From: Coemansia sp. RSA 1804 | Taxonomy: Eukaryota > Kickxellomycota > Kickxellomycetes > Kickxellales > Kickxellaceae | Assembly (NCBI GenBank): GCA_027578815.1 | Contig: JANBTH010000528.1 | Coordinates: 1-15,400 of the forward strand | Direction: 5' to 3' | Length of the DNA: 15,400 nt | In this document: positions 1 through 7,228 of the stretch, piece after piece | How positions within the stretch are numbered: position 1 is the first letter of the stretch | How the letters are laid out: each line of letters starts with the position of its first letter | Notes under the pieces: model-generated | The model's input: only the letters and a program-made list of their open reading frames with translations | The model's database searches: none | What the model was told of the DNA's origin: nothing | Program-made: the position numbers and the translations under genes

Positions 1-243
1 ATCGACCTGGTCGTCAGCCTGGCGCGCCGGCGCCCCGAGAGCAAGGCGGATGCGGCGTACGCGGTGCGGCGCATGGCTGTGGACTTTGGCATCCCGCTCG
101 TCAACGACCCGCGGTGCGCCGAGATGCTGGTCGATGCGCTGGCGGCGCTGCCTGCCGGCTGGGCGCAGCGCAGTCTGGCCACACCGCTGGAGGCGCGGCC
201 CTGGCGCCAGTATCTGGACCAGCGCACTGGTGCCAGCAGCTAG
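1..243 (+). CDS. Carbamoyl-phosphate synthase large chain, C-terminal end (partial)
   Basis: Reading frame 1 is open from the window edge to the TAG at 241-243 and gives 80 residues; the 5' part lies outside. The segment starting IDLVVSLARRR, then a charged linker, AYAVRRMAVDFGIPLVND and AEMLVDAL is typical of the MGS-like allosteric domain that ends carbamoyl-phosphate synthase large subunits. The 'RRMAVDFGIPL' core is the most recognisable part. The closing EARPWRQYL resembles the short tail of fungal arginine-specific (CPA2-type) enzymes, which makes carbamoyl phosphate from glutamine-derived ammonia, bicarbonate and ATP for arginine synthesis. The protein ends here with no aspartate transcarbamylase domain after it, which argues against the fused URA2/CAD pyrimidine enzyme. 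Codon use is extremely GC-rich, like the start of the next gene. The family call is fairly sure; arginine-specific versus another paralogue is inference. Confidence 0.8.
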   Translation: MDLVVSLARRRPESKADAAYAVRRMAVDFGIPLVNDPRCAEMLVDALAALPAGWAQRSLATPLEARPWRQYLDQRTGASS

Positions 244-353
244 ACGGCATCTGGACACCGAGACCTGACAGCTGCCAGGCCGGCACGCGGATGGCTCTTT
301 GTGCAAAGGGCAGCACATCGGGGGGGGGATGGGGCAATGGAGGAGCTCCTCTT

Positions 354-422
354 TGCGGTTTCTTGCGCTCCTCCCTTCTTTCTCTTTCTTCTTCTCTTTG
401 CGCACTCCTCGCCTTCTGCCTG
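354..422 (+). promoter_or_regulatory. Pyrimidine-rich tract upstream of the F-box gene
   Basis: Between the CPSase stop (243) and the F-box ATG (491) there is a run of nine G at about 320-328, then a strongly CT-rich stretch with repeated TTCTTTCTC-type blocks. CT-rich tracts just upstream of start codons are common in fungal promoters and leaders and often mark the transcription start zone. No TATA box is visible here. The role is inferred from composition and position only. Confidence 0.35.
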
Positions 423-490
423 AGCTTTATTAGTATTCAATTCCAACATTTGGTGTCCTCTCTTTGCTCCCTTGTTATTCTCCAGCGCCA

Positions 491-2584
491 ATGCACATCA
501 ACGACCTCCCGCCCTCCATCCTGCGCTCGGCGCTCGCGCTCGCCGCGCAGCCGCTGCTGGAGTGGCACGACGACTGGCGGCGGGCGCTGCAGCTGGCGCA
601 GGTGTGCGGATGCTGGCGCGGCGCGGCGATGCGCGAGGTGTACCGGCAGCTGTACGTGTTCTGCATCGAGCCCGACGCCAACGACAACGACTCGGACGAC
701 GAGGCCGACGACGCTGCATTCCGCGCCATCCGCGCCGAGAGCAGCCTGCCGCCGCTGATGGTGTGGCACACCAACGCGAATCTCGTCGCCGCCATCGACG
801 GAGCCGCCGCGCTGGTGCGCGAGGTGCGAGTGAATCTGCGCGGCCCCGCCTACCTGTTCCCCTTCCTCGCCGGCGTCGCGCAGCAGCTGGCGCCGCTGGC
901 GCTGGCGCGCGTCGAGGCGCTGGGCATCCACCTTGCGTCGGACTACGCGGCGCCCGACGCCTCTTGGTCATCGTCGGCAGCAGCAATCGCCGGCATCGGC
1001 GCCATGGAGGAGGCCGCCGCGCTCTCCGACGCGCTCTTCTGCATCCTCCCGCGCGTCTCGCGGCTGCGCGTCACGGGACTCGACAGCAGCGAGGCGTTCT
1101 GCCGCTTCGCCGACCGCCTCGCGTACCACTGCGCGCCGCGGCTGCGCCGCCTCGAGGCGCACTACCCGCTGTCGTGCGCGGCGCCCGCGCTGGGCTCCGC
1201 GCTGGCGTTTCTGCACCTGCAGGTGCGGCCGTATATCGGGCAGCTGGTTCCGCACATCGCGCCGCGCGGGCTCCGCCGCCTGTGTCTCGACGGCGTCAGC
1301 CCCCGGTTCCGGTGGCAGTGCTTCTACGAGAACGAGGGCGCCGCTCGCAACATCCCGTTCGCCAACCTCGAGCACCTCGCTGTGCACTACAACGCGATTC
1401 CCGGCATGGACGTCGATGCCGTGGTGACCGCCGACTACCACTGTAGCGATAACACACCCGCTGGGCGCAGGAGAAGGGGGAATGGGACCCTGTCTAGCAC
1501 AGACCGCCCCTTTTGGCTCGCGTTCCCCGCGCTTCGCACCCTGGCTGTCACCAGATGCCCCGACGACGGCGGCCTCCTCGCGTGCTCCTCGTTCCCGTCC
1601 AACGGCGCGCTTGCCTCCGTCACGCTCGATGGCCCGCCCGGCGCTGTGTGCGCGCTGGCCGCGCTTGTTGCCAGTCGTCGGATCACCCGCGCTGGCGACC
1701 TGACTGTCGCGCTGCGCACGCCAGATGCGGGATCAAGCAGCAGCAGCAGCAGCATGAGCAACAACAACGATGCCGATGCTACTACCGCTGCTGTTGCTGC
1801 TGCGGATTGCTCTATCGGCGCCAGTACTACTACCACCGGTTCCTCCGCACCCGCCGGGGACTTGGCTGCCGCGCTTGGATATCTGTTCTCCGATCTGCAA
1901 ATAGACGGCGCCGGCGTCTTCTGCCTGTTCGGTGGTGGAGCGGATCCGACCGTGGACGGCATGATAGTTGGATCCAGTAGCTCGATGCCACAGTGGATCC
2001 ATCTCACCGAGCTCACCATCGACGCTCCGCTGAGTCTCGCTACATTCGTGGCCATTATCAGAGCCCAGCCGCAACTAACTTCCCTGGCCTGCTACTCCGT
2101 GCAGACCACGCCAGCTGGTCGTATTGATTCCGTTACTACCGCCGGCACCGATGGCCATGGAGTGGTGATGAAGAAAGACAAGATGATGAAGCCGGCCGAT
2201 TCCTCCCTGCTTCTGGAGAACATAATCAAATTGATAGACGATATGATGAATAATGATAACGATGATGACAATGTTAATGATGGTGATGGTGATGGCCCAA
2301 TGAATGATACACTGGCAACCGCAATAAATGGCCCCAATGATGATGGTGATAATGAAGACACAGAACAACTGAATACTTGTCTGGAACGCATCGTGCTCTG
2401 CAACTACGTGGACCTGTTTTCGCAGCAAGCCGCACTGTCGCTTGCCTGCTGGCTGATGCTGTCCGTCCGCTCATTAAAGTACATCCTGGTAAGTCGGCTC
2501 AATCTCGGCCATGCTGCCGCCTTTGTTCGCCGGATGGAGACTCGGTATCCGCATCTAAAGAACATTGAAATAAACACCAGTTGA
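491..2584 (+). CDS. F-box / leucine-rich fungal protein with low-complexity inserts
   Basis: 697 residues from the ATG at 491 to the TGA at 2582-2584. The frame is open further upstream to a TTG at 464, but the ATG before HINDLPPSI is the first plausible eukaryotic start. Residues 3-55 fit an F-box-like module (NDLPPSIL, then W..A..L..VC..WR and VYRQLYV), which normally binds Skp1 in SCF ubiquitin ligases. The rest has repeated Leu-rich stretches (LRRLCLDGV, LEHLAVHYN, LRTLAVTRCPDDGGL, LTELTIDAPLSL, LKNIEI) spaced like irregular leucine-rich repeats, the usual substrate-recognition part. Around residue 415 is a Ser run followed by Asn, encoded by CAG/AGC repeats. Residues about 580-625 are a nearly pure Asn/Asp segment. 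The first 1.4 kb is very GC-rich and the last 0.5 kb is not. GGTAAGTCGG near 2489 resembles a splice donor, but the frame continues sensibly to LKNIEINTS. The substrate is unknown. Confidence 0.75.
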   Translation: MHINDLPPSILRSALALAAQPLLEWHDDWRRALQLAQVCGCWRGAAMREVYRQLYVFCIEPDANDNDSDDEADDAAFRAIRAESSLPPLMVWHTNANLVAAIDGAAALVREVRVNLRGPAYLFPFLAGVAQQLAPLALARVEALGIHLASDYAAPDASWSSSAAAIAGIGAMEEAAALSDALFCILPRVSRLRVTGLDSSEAFCRFADRLAYHCAPRLRRLEAHYPLSCAAPALGSALAFLHLQVRPYIGQLVPHIAPRGLRRLCLDGVSPRFRWQCFYENEGAARNIPFANLEHLAVHYNAIPGMDVDAVVTADYHCSDNTPAGRRRRGNGTLSSTDRPFWLAFPALRTLAVTRCPDDGGLLACSSFPSNGALASVTLDGPPGAVCALAALVASRRITRAGDLTVALRTPDAGSSSSSSSMSNNNDADATTAAVAAADCSIGASTTTTGSSAPAGDLAAALGYLFSDLQIDGAGVFCLFGGGADPTVDGMIVGSSSSMPQWIHLTELTIDAPLSLATFVAIIRAQPQLTSLACYSVQTTPAGRIDSVTTAGTDGHGVVMKKDKMMKPADSSLLLENIIKLIDDMMNNDNDDDNVNDGDGDGPMNDTLATAINGPNDDGDNEDTEQLNTCLERIVLCNYVDLFSQQAALSLACWLMLSVRSLKYILVSRLNLGHAAAFVRRMETRYPHLKNIEINTS
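1733..1755 (+). repeat. AGC/CAG trinucleotide repeat in the F-box coding region
   Basis: A short run of (AGC)n read as a Ser homopolymer, followed by ATGAGCAACAACAAC (Ser/Asn). It lies within the F-box gene and is followed by ACTACC and GCTGTTGCTGCTGC tracts, so the whole region 1733-1850 is triplet-rich. Such in-frame triplet runs vary in length between strains. Confidence 0.7.
2225..2365 (+). repeat. GAT/AAT-rich imperfect triplet repeat encoding an Asn/Asp tract
   Basis: Imperfect repeats of GATGAT, AATGAT and GGTGAT fill this stretch and encode an acidic segment of Asn, Asp and Gly with two short breaks. The local base composition is AT-rich, unlike the 5' half of the same gene. The tract is probably a disordered linker before the last leucine-rich segment. 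Confidence 0.65.
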
Positions 2585-2900
2585 AAAAAGTAAAAGAATT
2601 TTTTTGGTCATGCTGGTGAGAGTCAATTAAAATGGCAGTCACGGTCTCATTAATTATTTGCTGTTCAAATGCTAAATGAAACGCCATGTATTTTTTATTT
2701 TTTATTTTCTTTTGTTCACAAGCTCTTTTACATAAATTATCTTTTAACAAAGCTTCTCTTTTATTGTCATTTTTCTTAGCATTAAGAGGCTTTTGTTGAC
2801 ATATTTCTCTATTTCTTGGAAAAAGTAGTTAGTAATGTAAAAAATGCTATTAATTTCTCATTTACCTTCCACTCTTTCGCTATTCAGCTACAGAAAATTG
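2585..2900. other. AT-rich intergenic spacer after the F-box gene
   Basis: Immediately after the F-box stop the DNA turns AT-rich, with T runs around 2690-2715. I see no coding region or RNA gene. It should contain the F-box 3' end and the promoter of the next gene. Confidence 0.5.
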
Positions 2901-2910
2901 TATATATAAA
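2901..2910 (+). promoter_or_regulatory. TATA box, probable promoter of four-helix membrane protein copy 1
   Basis: TATATATAAA preceded by a Tyr/Ser-neutral AT spacer and followed by an A-rich stretch. It is the best TATA match upstream of copy 1, about 200 bases before the aligned ATG at 3105. That distance is longer than for the other TATA boxes in this window and implies a leader of roughly 170 bases or an unseen 5' intron. Confidence 0.45.
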
Positions 2911-2934
2911 AGAACAAGAATAGTCATTCCCAAA

Positions 2935-3015
2935 ATGTTTTCTCCCATCCTTCTTGCTGTTGTTGTTGTTTTTTCTTACGTCTATCCTCATTTTCCAGGT
3001 CTTATTTTGCTATAG
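2935..3015 (+). other. Short upstream ORF with a signal-peptide-like sequence
   Basis: ATG at 2935 opens a 26-codon ORF ending in TAG at 3013-3015. It reads MFSPILLAVVVVFSYVY followed by a short hydrophobic tail. The Met, hydrophobic core and Tyr/Pro end look like a secretory signal peptide, but no mature protein follows in frame. It starts about 30 bases after the TATA box, so it would sit at or just after the transcription start. It could be an upstream ORF of copy 1, a remnant of a lost secreted-protein gene, or chance. The TTTTCCAG at 2990-2997 also resembles a splice acceptor, which would make part of it a 5' leader intron. Confidence 0.2.
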
Positions 3016-3129
3016 CAATAACTATTCATACTTGCTATTACATGACATACGTTTCCATACAATACCCAGCAACTTCCCCTCCCCACCACCACAATATACT
3101 GGCAATGAGTGTCAGTACAAGATACCACA

Positions 3130-3813
3130 ATGCTGACGACCGCTTTTCAAACATCCAATGGAAGCCCTCGTTCTATTGGTAACTGGATTGAGGGTGTACA
3201 ATGGAAACAACTCACTGAAGATCGATCATCACAAAACACATCTTCAACTCCAAAAACAAACTGGCTTACACCTAAGAAGGTCTACTTTGTCGTATGTCTC
3301 TTTTATCTGATATCCATTGGAACAATGGGCGGCGTTATTGGGCTGTACTGGCAGATGTATCCGCAGGTTTATAATGGCACGAATAACGGAGGCGGAAGCG
3401 GAGTATGCGGGTTCCAGGGCAACATAATGAACCCAATGCCCAGCATCATCTACGTGGTTGTCATATTTGGAATGCTTGCTGGACTATTCTATCTGTGGCG
3501 CGACTCTTGTCATGGCAAGATATTCAATGGCAGTACGTACGAAGGATACGCGTGTGTCCGCTTTAACAGCGCATTCTACATGGGGATGAACACAATGCTT
3601 GTTCTCGCCATAATGTGCACTGACGCAATGACCTGGAACGCAGTCTCTACCGAGAATAACGAGCAGTGGGCAAAAACTGCTAGAATCCTGCTTGCAACAG
3701 GCTCTATCTCCGGTCTCCTATTTTCTCTCCTCCACTCAATCTGCTTTAAAGAAGCTCGCACCACACTCAATGGCGCGCGCAGTGGACACCAAAGCGGAAG
3801 GGCGGTGCAATAA
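3130..3813 (+). CDS. Four-helix membrane protein, copy 1 (N-terminus possibly frameshifted)
   Basis: 227 residues from the first in-frame ATG (3130) to the TAA at 3811-3813, which is embedded in an AATAAA poly(A) signal. I do not recognise the family. The core has four hydrophobic segments: VYFVVCLFYLISIGTMGGVI, SIIYVVVIFGMLAGLFYLW, FYMGMNTMLVLAIMC and ILLATGSISGLLFSLL. A loop between helices 1 and 2 has an NGTN glycosylation sequon and Cys (VCGFQGN). The second loop has DSCHG, NGS and YACVRF. Nucleotides 3214-3770 align almost without gaps to 6592-7155 of copy 2. Ahead of that, only SIGNWIEGV against copy 2's YVGSWVQGV is detectable. The ATG at 3105 aligns with copy 2's start but is in another frame and stops at 3180-3182. 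A working protein must therefore start at 3130, or the gene has suffered a one-base shift. Four helices resemble MARVEL- or Sur7-like topology, but no family motif supports that. Confidence 0.65.
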   Translation: MLTTAFQTSNGSPRSIGNWIEGVQWKQLTEDRSSQNTSSTPKTNWLTPKKVYFVVCLFYLISIGTMGGVIGLYWQMYPQVYNGTNNGGGSGVCGFQGNIMNPMPSIIYVVVIFGMLAGLFYLWRDSCHGKIFNGSTYEGYACVRFNSAFYMGMNTMLVLAIMCTDAMTWNAVSTENNEQWAKTARILLATGSISGLLFSLLHSICFKEARTTLNGARSGHQSGRAVQ

Positions 3814-4288
3814 AAAAGCAAAGCAATTTTATTTTTATAACATGTCTATTCGACACTCCTTCTTTCTTATGCTTTTGTGACAATAATACTATTTAATGTG
3901 TTGGAATTTGTGTTTTAATTAACATACTTGCATCCTTCTCTGTTTTATACACGTTTCTAAACCTGCCTATCTTTTCTTTCTACACAAGAAAGCTTAACAA
4001 TTTATAAAAAAAAGGTTAAAAGCACAAAAACGCTAAGCGTTTACCCGTCTCCTTTCTGTTTTTTGGATTACATACTTTTTACTTTTTAATAAATAGAAAT
4101 AGCAGTTTTTGCTATTCACTGTACAAAAAGCATAAATAAAGAACAAAGCATAAACGCATATAGTCAATTATAATTGTAATGAGTGAGTCTTTGTATTAAG
4201 AGTGAACAAGCTTCAATAAAGAATATCCAACAGCTATCCAACAGTGTGTACAATGTAAACTAATTTTTTTAGAAAGATAAGCCAGAAA
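3814..4288. other. AT-rich intergenic spacer with small repeats
   Basis: No gene is visible. It contains a 15-base palindrome (4028-4042, AAACGCT A AGCGTTT), a tandem 11-base repeat unit TATCCAACAGC at about 4224-4244, and several AATAAA motifs (for example near 4135 and 4215). It should carry the 3' end of copy 1 and the promoter of the pseudoprotease gene. Confidence 0.5.
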
Positions 4289-4297
4289 TATAAAAAA
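4289..4297 (+). promoter_or_regulatory. TATA box of the trypsin-like membrane protein gene
   Basis: TATAAAAAA lies 50 bases upstream of the ATG at 4339. This is a normal TATA-to-start spacing for a fungal gene with a short leader, and it supports the choice of 4339 as the first exon. Confidence 0.5.
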
Positions 4298-4338
4298 GGA
4301 CTAAAAAAAGAACGGTAGTTAAAGATGTAAAACTGAAT

Positions 4339-5855
4339 ATGTTTGGAAATCAGGTAACCCCCACCACACAATGCCAAAACCACTTTATTGATTTTGCTTT
4401 AGCTAATTTTTCTCTTTACAGTTTTTTATTGACATTCTTACTTTTTTACATATATCATTAGAAATTCACCTTTACATTACTTTTTTGCTTGTTGTTGGAG
4501 CTGTAACAACTAATGTTTTTGGTCTTGTCGTACGTGATTCTATTTCTGACATTTCAACTACCAAGGGCGGTGTGCTTGTGAAAAATGGAGTGCAGACCTC
4601 GTGCAAGCTTGGCGTTATTGACAGCACAGCCGCTTTTGTAGCAACTCCTTGTCTAGACCTTATTGATGACAAGGTAAGCTATAATACCGCATATGAGGTC
4701 TACTTGGATGCAGGAATTAACAATACGCCTGCCAAGTACAAAGTCGATTCAATTACCGTACATCCGGAATACAATTCTACCTATTATCTTAATCCAGTCG
4801 CAGTACTTCAATTCAACGATGCCAGCACTGAGAGTTGGTCCAATCCAATTGCAATTGATCGGAATAATAGCTGGGGTGATATTCTATTTATTAGGCGTGG
4901 CGTGACCAATGTTAATATAATGGACTGGAGCACACCCGCAACAGCTACTAACCAGTATATCAATAATTATAGATGTACTTATGGCAATGGTGTTTTTCAA
5001 GTAAATAAAAACAATCTTCTATGCTCCAGTGCACTAGCCCTGCCTATAAGCAATTATCTATCACATTGTCAAATTCCCTACGGATTTCTAAGTGTCTATA
5101 TAAACAAGAAACTTTATATTGCAGGGTTTTATGCATATTCTATGGCATATACAAGCACCAGCATGTGCGTAGCAACTTACGAAATAAACAACTTTTACTT
5201 GTTGTTTGCCGATTATATTGCATTTGCAAACAAGGTGCTTAGTCGCAACATTGGTTACTATCCTAGCAGCAACGGAATTGCTCCTCAGAAAAATCCAAAC
5301 TACAGTATGACCGTCTCCCCTGTTGATTTGTCACTGCAAGTTAGATTTCAAGGAGGAAACTTGCTGGATAATGAATATGATCAGCCACAAGTAAAAGATC
5401 TTCTGTTTGCAAATACAGCGTCTGAGCAAAGCCAAAGTTTGTCTGAGATGGATGCAACCATTTCAAATAGCAATATTGATTTGGATAGATCAAGCACCAG
5501 TACCATAGAAATTAGCTCTAATACTGACGTTAATCAAGATTTGGAAACGCAATCAGACTCATCCAGCGACGAAAATACCAGCCATGACAACAACCATGGC
5601 GTCCATGCAACAAAAAACCTGATTATTGGAATTGTGTGTGGAGTGCTTGGTGGCCTTTCACTGACAGTTGTATTTTTGTATGGGTACAAAAGATGGAAGA
5701 AATCCCGTAGAAACTTATACAGAAACTTTAACCCAGGGAGTAATATTCATTTGCTTTTTATTCTCGACTCTGCAAGTCCTCAGCCCCCATCACCAGTTCA
5801 TTTGCCAACTACTCCAACATGCAAACCAAATATAAAAGGCATTTCAAAACAATAA
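4339..5855 (+). CDS. Type I membrane protein with catalytically dead trypsin-like domain
   Basis: Proposed model: exon 4339-4353 (MFGNQ), intron 4354-4421, exon 4422-5855, 482 residues. Within exon 2 the frame has no ATG near the N-terminus (only TTG at 4485), which is why a spliced start is needed. A hydrophobic leader (ITFLLVVGAVTTNVFGLV) precedes a domain with trypsin-fold landmarks: GGVLVKNG, then CKLGVIDSTAAFVATPC, then VHPEYN...NPVAVLQF, then CQIPYGFLSVY...LYIAGFY. In active enzymes these positions read AAHC, D-I-A-L and GDSGGP. Here His, Asp and Ser seem replaced by Pro, Asn/Pro and Tyr. There are several N-glycosylation sequons (NNT, NST, NNS, NYS). A Ser/Thr/Asp/Asn-rich stalk follows, then one membrane helix (LIIGIVCGVLGGLSLTVVFL, about 5617-5676). 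A KRWKKSRR stop-transfer and a Pro-rich cytoplasmic tail complete the protein. The likely role is non-catalytic: binding or sensing at the cell surface. Confidence 0.65.
4354..4421 (+). other. Predicted 68-base intron of the trypsin-like gene
   Basis: Donor CAG|GTAACC at 4354, branch-site-like GCTAAT about 15 bases before the acceptor, and a pyrimidine tract ending TCTCTTTACAG at 4421. Exon 1 (15 bases) and exon 2 join in phase 0 without a stop. The acceptor is strong; the donor and the five-codon exon are less certain. Confidence 0.5.
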
Positions 5856-6361
5856 TTGCAGGCTGTAGCTACCAATGACCACAGTTTTGGATATTTGAAT
5901 AACCATTCAAAGCTACAGCACCAATTATAATTTTATTTTTATTAGCGCTAGAACTTCTTTTTTCAAGTTTGACCGATAGATTGTAAATACTATATTTTTA
6001 TTCTTAATATTCTGCAAAATAAAAGTATTTGTTTAATTTCCTAACCTGTATTGTTCTAGTTTGTATTTTGTTTGACTGGTCATTGTATTTTTGTAGAGTA
6101 GTTAAAATTCTCTTTATAGTTCTTTCAATGGAAAAATATTTATTGTGCAAAAGATTATGCTTTATTGTTTGTTCACAAGGTTTCTTTTATATAAAAGCTG
6201 TTTAAAAGAGCGAAAGCTTAATCTGTACTTTCTTTTATAATGTTTAATATGCAATTGCTTAAAAGTGCCTTTTGTTTGACAAACAAAGCGGCCTACTAGC
6301 GTTTAAATTAAAGTAATAATATTGTCTGTATTTTTTTTACTCTTTGTTGCATAATACACAT
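5856..6361. other. AT-rich intergenic spacer with poly(A) signal and a palindrome
   Basis: No gene is visible. AATAAA at 6018-6023 is a likely poly(A) signal of the trypsin-like gene. A perfect palindrome, TTTGTTTG A CAAACAAA, lies at 6271-6287 within a slightly longer GCC...GGC inverted repeat. The right part should contain the promoter of copy 2. Confidence 0.5.
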
Positions 6362-6370
6362 TTATATATT
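6362..6370 (+). promoter_or_regulatory. TATA box of four-helix membrane protein copy 2
   Basis: TTATATATT lies about 35 bases upstream of the ATG at 6397, so the leader should be very short. The sequence ACAATATATT just before the start matches ACAATATACT before the aligned ATG of copy 1. Confidence 0.45.
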
Positions 6371-6396
6371 AATACCTAGCACACTACAATATATTA

Positions 6397-7167
6397 ATGA
6401 TGAATACAGGACTTACAAATCGCAGGAATAATGGACACAGTGATATAGATACAATAGACGAGTATGTTGGAAGCTGGGTGCAAGGAGTAGCAGCTGCAAC
6501 ATCGGAGGCACATTCACATACAACAAACAATCAACTACATCAACCACCCATTACAGCAAATAATGAAAATCACTCGCAAGGCAGTGCACATACTGAAGAT
6601 CGATCATCACAAAACACATCTTCAACTCCAAAAACAAACTGGCTTACACCTAAGAAGGTCTACTTTGTCGTATGTCTCTTTTATCTGATATCCATTGGAA
6701 CAATGGGCGGCGTTATTGGGCTGTACTGGCAGATGCATCCGCAGGTTTATAATGGCACGAATAACGGAGGCGGAAGCGGAGTATGCGGGTTCCAGGGCAA
6801 CATAATGAACCCCGTGCCCAGCATCATCTACGTGATTGTCATATTTGGAATGCTCGCTGGACTATTCTATCTGTGGCGCGACTCTTGTCATGGCAAAATA
6901 TTCAATGGCAGCAAGTACGAAGGATACGCGTGTGTCCGCTTTAACAGCGCATTCTACATGGGGATGAACACAATGCTTGTTCTCGCCATAATGTGCACTG
7001 ACGCAATGACCTGGAACGCAGTCTCGAGCAATAATAATGAGCAGTGGGCAAAAACTGCGAGAATCCTGCTTGCAACAGGCTCTATCTCCGGTCTTCTGTT
7101 TGCTCTCCTTCATCCAATTTGTTGTTTGTGCTTCAAAGGAGCTCGTAACACATTATTTCATCGTTAG
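6397..7167 (+). CDS. Four-helix membrane protein, copy 2 (intact paralogue)
   Basis: 256 residues from ATG 6397 (a second ATG follows directly) to TAG 7165-7167, with no intron. The family is not recognised. Residues 1-86 are polar, His/Asn/Ser/Thr-rich and probably cytosolic. The four predicted membrane helices are at about 88-111, 142-160, 181-203 and 220-243. The 1-2 loop has NGTN, a Gly-rich run and VCGFQGN; the 2-3 loop has DSCHG, NGS and YACVRF; the loop after helix 3 has a run of Asn. The cysteines CHG, YAC and VCG could form disulphides outside the membrane. It ends CCLCF, then a short basic tail; the Cys cluster next to the membrane could be palmitoylated. Compared with copy 1 the core differs at only a handful of residues, whereas both ends differ strongly. 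AATAAA follows at 7190-7195. It converges on the scaffold gene with 61 bases between stop codons, so the transcripts probably overlap. Confidence 0.75.
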   Translation: MMNTGLTNRRNNGHSDIDTIDEYVGSWVQGVAAATSEAHSHTTNNQLHQPPITANNENHSQGSAHTEDRSSQNTSSTPKTNWLTPKKVYFVVCLFYLISIGTMGGVIGLYWQMHPQVYNGTNNGGGSGVCGFQGNIMNPVPSIIYVIVIFGMLAGLFYLWRDSCHGKIFNGSKYEGYACVRFNSAFYMGMNTMLVLAIMCTDAMTWNAVSSNNNEQWAKTARILLATGSISGLLFALLHPICCLCFKGARNTLFHR

Positions 7168-7228
7168 AAGTACTTTTTTAATTATCTTGAATAAAATGAT
7201 AAAGAACAACAGCAATAGCTAAGAACAA

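Noticed and set aside
2489..2496. Splice-donor-like GGTAAGTC in the F-box gene
   Set aside because: The frame continues through it into a sensible leucine-rich C-terminus and no suitable acceptor is evident.
3179..3220. Short intron joining the ATG 3105 frame to the main frame of copy 1
   Set aside because: The donor GTAACT exists, but the available AG acceptors before the conserved core are in the wrong phase, and it would remove the homologous GNWIEGV.
4674..4680. Splice-donor-like AAGGTAAGC in the trypsin-like gene
   Set aside because: The following frame contains expected fold segments (YEVYLDAG, VHPEYN), so it is coding.
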